Source: Leptoclinus maculatus (lineage: Eukaryota; Chordata; Actinopteri; Perciformes; Stichaeidae). From it: a stretch of 64,000 nt of DNA. This document shows positions 23,511 to 45,590 of this stretch, piece by piece. The first letter of the stretch is position 1; each line of letters opens with the position of its first letter. The translations under genes were made by a program, and so were the position numbers. The stretch covers positions 4,672,871-4,736,870 of the forward strand of contig JAVDOI010000020.1 in NCBI GenBank assembly GCA_032191485.1. Direction: 5' to 3'. A model generated the notes under the pieces. That model saw only the letters and a list, made by a program, of their open reading frames with translations. It did no database searches and was not told the DNA's origin.

Positions 23511-25694
23511 AGCGAGAGAGAGAAAGGGAAAGACATAAAGAAAGAATGTGGGACATGTACGATTGATTTTCATTGACTTGTAGCTGAAGTTTGGATTGGA
23601 TTTTGGAGTGACGAGAAAATATAAGAAACTGTTTAAAGATAAGTAATTCAATCCCCCAAAGATATTTCTTAATTGTCAAAGACAGTTTAAAGAATTTTGA
23701 AAGCATGTTGCATTGCAGAGAGAGAATCTACAGGAAAAAAAGATTGTATTTGTGTCTCAAGCACCATAAAAAAACTGATCACATAGAATTATCTCAATTC
23801 ATTAACCTATTTGAAGTGAAGTAACTGTCCAACTGCTTACTTCTCAGCAGGTGGGTTCCCTTTCCTGTTGTGCGTGTTCTGATACATCTTGTTCAGATGC
23901 GCCCCAGTCTTGCCCTCAGACTGGCCATCCCTCATGTCCCTGGCCTGTCTGAAGTCTCCATGTCCCCCCCCTCGGCCGCCTCCTCCTCCTCCTCCTCCTC
24001 CTCCTCCTCCTCCTCCTCCTCCTCCTCCTCCTCCTCCTCTACCCCCGCCTCGCCCGCGGTGGTTCGGCTGCCTCAGAGAGGTTTGAGGTTTGGCTGCATA
24101 AAGAAAGAGAAAGCAAAAGAGAAGTAAAACTATGGACTTAAACACACACACACACCCTGACTCAGCTAAACCTGATGCCGAGACAGGGCAGTGCGTCTGT
24201 CTGGAGGGCACAGTGTTATAGATTGCTTCAATATCTGTAGACACAGTAGAACTAGAGTAACATAATAGCTCTAATCAGCGAGCCAGCAAGCATCAACAAC
24301 ACATCGCAAGGTCAAGGAAATACACCTGTTTGATTTGAGAGTTAGATGAGAAGATACCTGTGAATACGTTTGTTTACCCTAAATATTGAACAATTTAAAA
24401 CATACAGCAATTCAGGAGACTGTGATTACACTAGGAATATTAGGTGAATGAAAGCATGTGTGTAAACATAAGTGGGGCTCTTCTGGAAAAGAGCAAACAA
24501 TATAATATAACATATTTTGTATTATGCATGTACAATATACATGCTGTATACTAACTCCCTATATACATTTTTTTGTTGAAAACTTTCAACCCTTATCGTA
24601 TGGTTGATTTTTCTTAACAGTTATCTCCTCAGTTTAAGACTGGTAACATCACTACCAGGAGAGAAAATGACATTATTCTTTTATTATTATTCTTACATGG
24701 TGACAAAAGCCAGTAACTGTCATTTGTGATGGTCACTGTATGCTCAGTAAAAAGCCCAAAAGTCAGAGACCAAATATCCGAACACACTCCCACATCACTG
24801 AGATGTGACATCATTCAAGCGCATCGTGATCGGTATGACATCACATTTCTGCGAAGTGACATCACCAATATACCCTGTTGAGCATAACCCTGAGTCACTC
24901 CCACTCCCACACTCCCTCTTCCCTTTCAGTTCTTCCTCATGCCGCCTCTTCTTTTATCTCAACTCGTTTCTTCATCTCTCTTTTCCTCAGCGAGATCTAG
25001 AACTTTCTCCTGCTTTCCGATCCTTTCTGTTCTTGCTGAATCTCATTAAATCTTTCCAGTGAAAGAACACAACAAGCAGCTTCATCAGCCATCGTCTTCA
25101 AAAGTCATCAATGGGCAATTTCAAAATCTTATTCTTCTCTCTATGAGCTACTAGCAGTTAATCAATTAATCAATCAGCCAATTAATGAATGAATAAAACT
25201 TCCACACACAAACTCTGCATTCACATACGCAGGCGAGCTTAAATCCACATGCAGATATAGCCATGGACAATCACACACACGAGCAGACGCCGCGTCACCT
25301 CACCAGCATGGACACAAGGTCCCTGGTCTGCCTCTGCCTGAATATCAATATCCTGGTGAGGAGGAGGAGGAGAGAATGAGAGATGAAGAGGTTGATTTGT
25401 GAATCAGCTGCTCTTTGCTTGCAGCTGAGTCTCAGCGGCTATAGGCTACATTAGCCTCGGATCTGAACACGCAGCACCACTCTCTCTCCTCTCTCTCTCT
25501 GACTCCCCCCTTCCTCGTCATCTGTCCACCCCCTCCCTCCTTCCCATTTCACCATCCCTCTTCTATTCTTTTCCTCCGACACGCTTGCTGCCACTCCTCC
25601 TCTCTTCTCTTCTCCCACTTCCTCCTCTGGCTCTCTGCAGCGCCACAGTCTAGCGGAGGTGTATGCGCTTTAAAGACAAGTGCGTACACAGTTC

Positions 25695-25734
<40 letters not shown>

Positions 25735-28213
25735 GGGGGCTGTGAGATTGCATGTTTAGTTTGCATATGTGCAATTATGGTTCATGAGTGTGTTAAAGAG
25801 GAAATAAAGTCAGAAAAAGATGAAGCCAATTGTGTGTGGCTCTCCAGTAAAATGCGTGTGATGTGACATCTTTGTACACATATGAACCTGATACACCTGT
25901 GCAGCCCGTAACATTGTGTGTCTGCTTGAGTGTGTATGTGTGATATTCTTAGTGCCTAAGGAGCTGCAGGTCTCCACAGAGCAACAGTTAAAACAGGCCA
26001 GTCAGTCATCCAAAAACTGGGCTCAAAAACAGAAAGCATTTGCCAAAGTTGCATTGTCACAGTACTGATACAAACAATAGACACTTTCTATGTTTCTCTT
26101 GCTGCAGCACTGCTGCACTGTAGCACCAGCACCAAGAGGAGTCTGGAAAAGGTTTGGAAATATTCAATTGAAAAGGCTGGCTGGAACTAAATATATATTT
26201 CTCGGCCACAGCTTTTCAAGACTGAATTAGTTCATCAGTCCTTTATTTTGTTGCGTAAACGTGTTTAGTTAGAGTATAAACAAAACTGCTTGGTCCTCAT
26301 TTATATGCAAACAGGAGGAATTCTTTACAGTAAAGATGAGCAGTCAGTGCACATTTCAAAAAGCCTTTTGTTTGATTTTGAGGAAATAATTAACAGAATA
26401 GGTCTGTTTTTAATCTTATAAAATATAGAAAGTTTATATAGTATATACTATAGTAATACCCTATACGTATATATAATCTTATGATTTTATTCCTGCCAGA
26501 ATGGAAAAAGTATTTTGTTGGAAAAACAATTATTAAACAAAATATGAACCATACAATGTATTTAATACCCGTACTGAAATATTACTGGTGAAGATGATAC
26601 ATATGTTTTTCTACATTCACAATCATAACAGGACTTGGGAATAAGAAGTCATGAGGCTTTTTGCATCACACCACATGTACTGTATATCAGTGCTGATATG
26701 AATCCAGAGTGCTCTTTGCTTATGTAGTCAAACATGTTTTGAATAGTGCAGCCAAGTAGTCTTTCATTCACATTTGACATTCAAGTCCTTCATAAACATG
26801 TATTGTTGAATTCCAGAGTTGGATACACACAATAGTCCAACACTCACAAGACACCCAACACCGGTTTTCTTGCAGTGCAGCTTAAGTGCTCCAGTGCTAC
26901 AGAGCTGCCAGACTGTTAATTATCATTATTTTGTTTAATTCGTGTCCATATTTATTTTCACCTGTTAAATGAAAATTACAGATTACAGAGTGAGTCTTTT
27001 TCAGCACGCTGTCGATCTCTTTGAGAATCAAAAGTACAACTAAAAGCTTTTATAAATTAGGCATTTGTAATCATTTCAAATTTGCTTTAAAATACACACT
27101 ATAATGCAGATGTTGCATGTTACCTCCGGACATTTTAGCAGTGACTGCAATGACATTTAATCCAATACCTAATTGATTTTAAGACACCTTGTGACTTAGT
27201 AGTAAACATCTATGTATGTAATTGGATCGAGCTAAATGTGTCTTGTGAAACTGGATTATAGTTTCCTGTTGAACACTGTAATGGTGAAGCCATTGCCTTG
27301 CCAATTGTGGTTCTCCCTACGCTATTTAATATATTTGCTTGCTGTCTCCCACACAGAAACTGTGAAATCCCACATGCACAAACGCAACTTGTAATGTATT
27401 TCAAACCCTGCATAAATCGATTTAACTTGGACTTTAGGTGAAACCAAAATAGCTGAGTGACTAGCCAAAAGCTTTACATACTAGGAAATGTTCAATGTAA
27501 ATAATAATACATACATATAGAATTGATAATTGTTGTTAAGATCAGCTAAAGGAAATGGCCGTGTAGCCGTGTTTATGCTAACTCGCCAAAATGGTGGTCC
27601 AAAATCTTACCATTGAGGACGAGTGGGGCAGCCGGTTTTACCCTCATCTGGGTGTTGACCAGGTGGGGTCGGCCTGTCTTCTTGGAGCTGCGCTGACGAG
27701 CCACCACCTTAGCTATGTGGGCGGTCTCATGGGCACCTGAGCCAAAACACACCATCTGCAGTGAGAGGGAGGAGTAAACAGACAGATATTAATAAGAGAT
27801 TCATCACAAGGAGGAGTAAGTTATTAGGCTACCTCCTATTAACCACCAGGTGTGGATATTATCCAAATTATGCACACAGCACTTTGTATACATAGTGGTA
27901 CTAAAATATATGATTATATATAAAGAATAAAATTATTTAATTATGGATTAGTATGTGTACACATCTATCCTTCAAACCATCCATCCTGCACAGGCCTCAC
28001 ACACACCTCTCCAGAGCGGCTGCGCTCTGTGCGGACTACAGAGGGCATGCTGGCTAGCAGTGCATCCAGGTGGTTGTGTCCCATCTGTTTGTGTGGTATC
28101 TGCTCCCCAGTCAGCTCTTTGTACTCTAACTGCAGACGGGACAGCGACACGCCGCCTCTGTTGGCCTGGAGGACGGCCCGCAGCATCTTCTTCACCAGCT
28201 CCACGTCAGCCAT
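12930..28213 (-). CDS. tdrd7: Tudor domain-containing protein 7 (TDRD7)
   Basis: Coding exons, 5' to 3': 28007-28213, 27611-27755, 23841-24093, 21365-21447, 20080-20288, 19107-19475, 18671-18987, 18397-18589, 18205-18316, 17887-18089, 17665-17799, 15735-15818, 15387-15521, 15115-15225, 14802-14950, 14478-14710, 14216-14399, 13926-14086, 12930-13150 (1167 aa). TDRD7 is a germ-granule and lens RNP scaffold acting in piRNA biology and translation. A LOTUS (OST-HTH) domain starts at MADVELVKKMLRAVLQ (residues 1-75). LOTUS 2 (VQGRIREILGKYSNGFW, about 250-298) and LOTUS 3 (KLEELLAKYPNGLW, about 390-450) follow. Three Tudor regions come next (about 515-630, 750-850 and 980-1100), each ending in motifs such as PFQATKCKLAG or PFQGITAQLAG. 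A run of 21 Gly flanked by RGG motifs lies at about 130-161. The ATG directly follows an acceptor, so the 5' UTR is in an upstream exon. The a/b paralogue was not resolved. Confidence 0.93.
16500..17640. other. tdrd7 intron, no separate gene seen
   Basis: This is part of the 1.8-kb intron between coding exons 17665-17799 and 15735-15818. It is AT-rich and holds an AT dinucleotide run near 17389-17404. No exon, RNA gene or repeat family was recognised. Confidence 0.5.
22592..22891 (-). CDS. tdrd7: Candidate additional in-frame tdrd7 exon
   Basis: Inside the intron between tdrd7 coding exons 3 and 4 there is an open minus-strand stretch. It has an acceptor (ATTATTCCAG before 22891) and a possible donor (ACA|GTACGC after 22592). 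It is 300 nt long and its phase fits both neighbours exactly, so including it would add 100 residues without a frame change. Its Ser/Pro/Gly/Arg-rich composition suits the linker between LOTUS 1 and LOTUS 2. The acceptor tract is weak and the donor is only fair, so it could be skipped or unreal. Confidence 0.35.
23461..23505. repeat. GA microsatellite
   Basis: This is an uninterrupted AG dinucleotide run of about 45 bp inside a tdrd7 intron, followed by degenerate GA-rich sequence. Confidence 0.95.
23981..24040 (-). repeat. tdrd7: Coding trinucleotide repeat in tdrd7
   Basis: TCC occurs 19 times in a row on the plus strand, which is GGA on the coding strand. Together with two GGC codons it gives 21 consecutive glycines in tdrd7 coding exon 3. 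The near-perfect repeat suggests length variation between individuals. Confidence 0.95.
24094..27610. other. tdrd7: Long tdrd7 intron 2, no separate gene seen
   Basis: This intron of about 3.5 kb carries pyrimidine-rich stretches (about 24900-25060 and 25480-25640) and a TG microsatellite (25699-25732). No second gene, RNA gene or recognisable mobile element was found. Confidence 0.55.
25699..25732. repeat. TG microsatellite
   Basis: This is a perfect TG run of 34 bp in the second coding-region intron of tdrd7. Confidence 0.95.
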
Positions 28214-30300
28214 CTGAAAGAAAATGGAATTGTTTTTTAATGGAAATAGTTAGTTTTTATGTACAGTCAAAGCTGTAGTTGTTTTTTGATATACAGTATA
28301 GTCATAGTATATGACCAAAACAAGCATGTATCTATTTTTAATTACCATTCCCCTATTCTGTTTATTGGTGATTTAACTCACTATTATCTTGTTTTTCAAA
28401 GCCACAAACTATCACTGTAACCCTGTAGAGACATTTTGCTTAAGGGCTTTAGGTTGAAGATGATACTAATTTCCTCTTGGGCCTGTTACAGTCCAAAAAC
28501 TCAAGTCAAACCAAACTCCTAAAGAGGAATTTAAAAAAAAAAGTACAATTCTGAGACAAAGTATAAATCTGAGCTAATCTAATGATCTTCTCAGAAAACT
28601 GAAACTATATAATATATATATACAGTATATATATATATATTCAAAAAAACTGCAACATGTAGTTTTTAATAACAAGTGGTTAACCGATAGTGACCCTCTA
28701 AAATTGTTGTTATGTCAGCAATTTGGTATGAAGTATTAATATTATTTTTGTAAAGACGTCGTTGTTTGTTATGCAATTGTATCTACTTTTCTCTATAAAG
28801 TATATGCCTTGAATTGAAGAATTCATAAATATAGGTTGTATGCTATTCCACACTGGGCCTAGGTGCTACTATGAAGGAAATGTGAATAAAGGTTTACTGG
28901 AAACAAGTAAAATATACATGTTTGATGTACCCTACTAATTGCTTTAGCATTAGATGAGTTTCGGCCACTTGTTGATGCATTTTGCAGCGCAGGCAGCAGA
29001 CGGGACAGGGAAACTATGAATGACGTAACTCGTCACACATCGACTCCACACCCTCCATCGGGAACAAACTATTTGGGTGAAGTTTCCTTGTCTTATTTCG
29101 TTTTCTTAACAAAACTGAAATAAAATAGTCCTGGCATATTGAATGACGCCGACGGAATGTACAAGACCCAGTATACAGTCAGCACAGGCAATGATAGTGC
29201 GCCTAACATCGACTTAAATCCTTCAGTGCCACCTCCGGAACAGCGGCTCGTAAAGTTAGCTAAGGGACTGACCAGAAGCTCATACATGATGCCTTCAAAA
29301 TAAAACTCCAGAGACTCACTAGAAATTCTCTACCTCGCATATTAGTCGCTAAAGTTATTACTTTGAAAGTCCCAATCGGAAGCAAGGTTTGTGTCCTAGC
29401 TGGCTTGAAAACTTTTGAGCCATCCTAGCCGAGAGTGTAGAAAGAGGTGAAATAAACACACAACAACTTTACCAAGAGTGAGTGCCATAGAAGTCCATGT
29501 AAGTTAGAAAGCTACACAAATCATTCTACCTTGCTCTAACCAGACGGGATGGTGAAGTCAGGACCTGTTCCCGTCAGTGCTGTCACCTCCACGAGCTCAC
29601 CACCACGAGCTGAGCTTCAGTCACAGCACTGTCCCCGGACAGTCTGCCAGCCGGTCCGCACAGCCTCTCCTCCACCACCTGATTGGTCGGCTGCGGATAG
29701 ACTTCAGGCTAATTACACGTCAACATATTCATCCAGGGGCCACAGCACGAGACAGAGATCACACCCAACCAGCCGCAGAAAGAAGCAAATCCTCACATTT
29801 GGAAAGCTGGGACAAGAAAACGTTAAGCAGTTTTGCTTGAGAAAAATGACCGAAATGATTAAACGATTATTGAAGTAATTTTTCAAATATTTTTTGTCAA
29901 TCTACTACTACTTAATATATAAGTAAATAGTCAAATATGTAATTTATTCTTCATAATATACACTATAATTATAACATATGCTATTCTTCCTATTTGTATT
30001 GGTTGAATCGTTGTTTTGTTTTTGTAATTTAAACATTTAAACATTTATATATATATATATATATATATTATAATATTTATTATACATTAATTAAATATTT
30101 GACATGATGCATTCTCTGTCATTAACTTATAGCACTCTGTGTTAACAATAATGGCAGTGTGCTCAAAAAAGAAACAACACCCCCAACCTTAGGTTCTCGA
30201 GAGGAAGAATATGGTAAACTCTCATAAAGACCTTGTAAAGAAAAAGTAATCCCAGATGTGCAGTGGGCACTAAGAAGTAGTAAAATAAAGCTTATTAATA
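28214..30300. other. tdrd7 5' region and shared tdrd7/dctn1 upstream region
   Basis: No protein-coding exon was found. The tdrd7 first exon should lie here, since the ATG exon begins exactly at an acceptor. Donor-like sites on the minus strand near 29319-29334 are candidates. An inverted CCAAT box (ATTGG, about 29682) sits in a GC-richer stretch around 29550-29760. AT runs occur near 28617-28641 and 30046-30070. Confidence 0.4.
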
Positions 30301-30366
30301 AAGAATGGAGCAGCCACTAGGGGCGCTAACTTCCACGTTTCTTCTTATCTTTGGCATGTCAGACCA

Positions 30367-30378
30367 CCGGAAGTGACC
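30367..30378 (+). promoter_or_regulatory. ETS/GABP-type motif at the dctn1 start
   Basis: CCGGAAGTGACC is a consensus ETS-family site of the kind found at housekeeping promoters. It lies about 115 bp before the first dctn1 splice donor (30493|GTAAGC), so it sits at or near the transcription start. Confidence 0.5.
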
Positions 30379-30379
30379 T

Positions 30380-30493
30380 GTCAAAAAACGGAAAAGACTA
30401 GGTAGCCAAAAAATAACAACATAGGAACATCTTTTGTCTGCATGAACACCTCAAGGTGCTGCATTTAAAGACAACAATATCTGTGTATGCCAG
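30380..30493 (+). other. dctn1: dctn1 5' noncoding exon (start approximate)
   Basis: A strong donor, GCCAG|GTAAGC, follows 30493 and no ATG frame continues from here to the coding exon at 31421. This is most simply the first noncoding exon. Its 5' end was not determined. Confidence 0.45.
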
Positions 30494-31420
30494 GTAAGCT
30501 GAATAACAAAATACAGGTTAGCTGTTAGCTTCTTAACAGTCTTTTTATTGCTGACTTTAGCATGCTTGCTAAGCTGAGTTGGCCAGTTTTAACGTTAGCT
30601 TTAAAGCTACTCCGGCTAGCTGTTAACTGAATTCTGCTGTCTAACTGAAGCTAGATGACAGAGTAAAGCGTAAGTTAACTACGTGATTGAAGTCATTTTG
30701 TGTATGGCTGTCAGGATTATTTGGTACGTAGATCAAACTAATAATGCAGCAACGTGAAAACAGAATAGCTTAAATGTCTGTCATGATATTTCTCCCTATC
30801 TCAATTATTCCACCCTCTCCTCCTGTCGTAATGCTGTAGTGTTATTGTATTGCGTTGCGTATTTAGTATGATATACTTCGCTGATATCTTTTTTTATGAA
30901 AGAACACCGGTCCTTTAAATAACAGCAACGTTACTAAACGAAGAAACATTAGCTAAAGTTAGCCACTTTTTGACAGCTGCGAACCAATGGATTGAAGGAG
31001 CTCTTGTTAACATGTTAGTTCGTTAAAGATAGTATAATTTGTAAAGTAGGCGTAAATGTACCACAGAAAGGGGAACGCAGCAGCAATGTCTCTACACTTC
31101 TGGGTTTTTACATAATTATAGCTACATAAAAGCAGGCCAGTAAATTGATGATCTCATCACTCCAAGTGAGTCCATGTGAAGAATCAAGCTAACATCCCTG
31201 TGTTTTCTTGTGTGGAGACACAACAGCTAGATATAATACCCTCCCTTTTCAGTTCAAATCAGCTGTGACGTGTTGTGATGCAGCACCCAGGATCCCTCCC
31301 TGAAGTCACAGTCTTGTATTGCTTTCTCCTCGCTCTTTAAAAGAGGAAGGAATGTGAAAGCAGAGAAAAATTAGCACTTGAGACTTTGTATTGAAGGTGA
31401 CAACATCTTAACTTGCTATT

Positions 31421-43032
<11,612 letters not shown>

Positions 43033-44130
43033 GCGAACCGCCAGGATTGATAGTACATTAAGAAATGCTTTTGCTCTCATTCCAATCTTCCTGCATTCTC
43101 CTATATTTATCTTTTTGCTTTTGACCATTCTCAGGAAATTGTATCCTATAGTTGCAGAGTAACGACTGAAGCACTAATACAATTGAGGCGCAGCAGTGAC
43201 TTTATATTGATGTAAAACTGATTGGTGTTTTGAGTGACGTTCAAAGGGGTTTGACTCCTGAATGTCACCTTATAAAGGTGTCATGTTTTCACTGAAACGG
43301 TTTGTATAATACTCTTAGTGAATGGAAGAAAGCTAGCAACGTCACTTTACTGTACTCGCACCCATTAATAGTTTTTCGCTTTGTATCTTTTGTATTTGTA
43401 ATAATTCAGACAATAAAAGCAATTCACTTCAGAGCAACAAACATCGTTTGTGTTAATGTCGACTTATGAAATATACCTGTATGTCATCTGTAGTCTAATA
43501 TGAAGATCTACTGCCAGTTCATGTTTTTGTACATTCATAGCTCTATATAGTCATGCTAAGGTAATCCCTCCAGCATTAGTAACCAGTTTGGTATAATAAG
43601 AAGGCATCTAAAGTTGTTATACCAAAGGGTTGAATAAATAAATTATCAGATGTAGCAAGATTAAAATCGGTACAGGCTCGGGCAAACAAAGCTAAAGCAG
43701 TTTCTCTACCACTTTTCTGATTGCACATATTTCCACAATGTTTGAAGTCATGAACACACCAGGCATAAAGTCAATTAAATCTTTGTACCATGCTTGTTCT
43801 GTGCATCAGAAGGCTCAAGTCAAAAACAGTCCTTTGAAATCATAGCATCCACTTTAATAGAACACAGCACCTGACACATTTTAAAAGCTGAGAAATATTT
43901 AAAATCAACTTTTTGATGCCAGAACTAAAAGACTACCAATTTACAATAGAAAAATAATTACCAATATGTCACTGAAATGAATAAAATCAGAGTGTGAACT
44001 AAGTAATTTGAGGATTAATACTTTGTCCTAGTTACAAGCCTGTTGAGAAACAATGTACTGCAGGTGAAACTGCAGTAAATAACAATTAGTGGATCTCAAC
44101 CACATCTGAATCTTGTAAAAACTCCCTGCC
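43033..44130. other. Convergent 3' UTRs of dctn1 (+) and the PCED1-family gene (-)
   Basis: dctn1 has a canonical AATAAA at 43412-43417, giving a 3' UTR of about 0.4 kb. On the minus strand an ATTAAA-type signal near 43852-43858 could end the PCED1-family transcript. No coding frame was recognised between them. Confidence 0.5.
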
Positions 44131-45553
44131 TCAGTAGTAGCGGCCATGACGGTCGTATTGACTGTGTCTCGGGTGGGTGTACGGAGCATAGTGGTGTCTG
44201 GCATGTCGGCTCCTCATCACGTTCTGTTGATGGTGATGGTTGGGCGGCCTGTAGTCGAACCCTGCAGAACATACAGCACACGTTAATAGGCCCAAGAGCA
44301 GACATGGAAGCTCAGACACTTCCAATAACTGGATCACAAGACCCACAGATGCATTGGTCCTAAAAACACTTGCCAATTCTGAGGTGGGGTGGTAGGTGAT
44401 ATGCGGGTGCCGGCGGGTGATATGCGGGTGCCGGCGGGTGATATGCGGGTGCCGGCGGGTGATATGCGGGTGCCGGCGGGTTGTTCAAGAAACGACTAGG
44501 CCAGGAATCACGAGTAAAGTCCTCTCTGTAGCTGTAATTTCTCCTTGATGCGCATCGCTCTGTGAAAGGGAGACAAGGGAGGTCGGGGTGGCGTTAGAGA
44601 TGGACACTTTGCTATGATCCTGTTTTTAAAAAAAAAAAAAAGAATGTAAATGACTTCTACTGCACAAGAACCCGACATTTAATTGTTGATGCCTTAGATG
44701 ACGTAGACATGTTCTGCAATTACAGCGCATTATGAATGAGCTTGAATATTTTAATGTGACATTAGTTTGGCTATTATTATTTTAAGCAGTATTTTGACGA
44801 ATCAAAAGACAGCAAATATGTTGCTGTAGAGGTACGCTCTCCTCATTGCACTCCTGAGAAAGTGGCGTGGCATGACATGCATCAGCAAACAGAAGAACTG
44901 AGGGAAGCGCTTCGTTTTACCACATTTACACTGAGGTCATTCTCTGAACTGTAGTTTTAACATGTATTCAGGGTCTCTGCAGATTTCAGAAAAGCCCAAT
45001 TTATGTTCCAATATTATATGCTACCTAATCTGTTAAACTAATCTAAATCCCAAAATAAAACAAATGGAGATCAAAGCAAACATTAAAAAGGAAATATCAA
45101 ATACCATCGGGCAACATCTGTCCACCATTGTAATTTGAACATGGATATAAAATATATTTAAAGTTGTTTGTTAAACAACTGATTTTATACTTTTTGATTG
45201 ACATCAAGTGTTTTAATTTAGCAGGTGACAAACCCAAACGCGTCCTTATGTCCAGTGGATCAATCTTGGAAGATCATGAGTCATTTATTTTACCCATATT
45301 TGCTCTTTGTTAATCAAACAAGCAATCAATAGAAATAATCCAAATCCCATTACATCATCATCTGTCTTACTTGCAGGTTTGGAATTTCCACTGGCTAGCA
45401 GCTGAGCAGCAACCTCAGTATGCTCTGAAAGAAAGAACATGTCAAAAATGTTAAATAGAAAAAAACACAGGCTTGCAGTTGTATGCCTCCGCCACACAGT
45501 CATGTTTCCATGAAGTCACAGTGACCTTTCACCACATCCTGCCTTACAGATGT

Positions 45554-45590
<37 letters not shown>

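Noticed and set aside
23110..23706. 198-codon open frame on the minus strand
   Set aside because: Much of it is a GA microsatellite read as Ser/Leu, inside a tdrd7 intron, with no recognisable domain.
30311..30326. CTCF-like GCCACTAGGGGCGCTA near the dctn1 start
   Set aside because: One G is missing from the CTCF core compared with the consensus, so it is weaker than the four sites in the snRNA units and was not called.
44398..44481. CRISPR-like array
   Set aside because: The 21-bp units are directly adjacent without spacers, inside a coding exon of a vertebrate gene.
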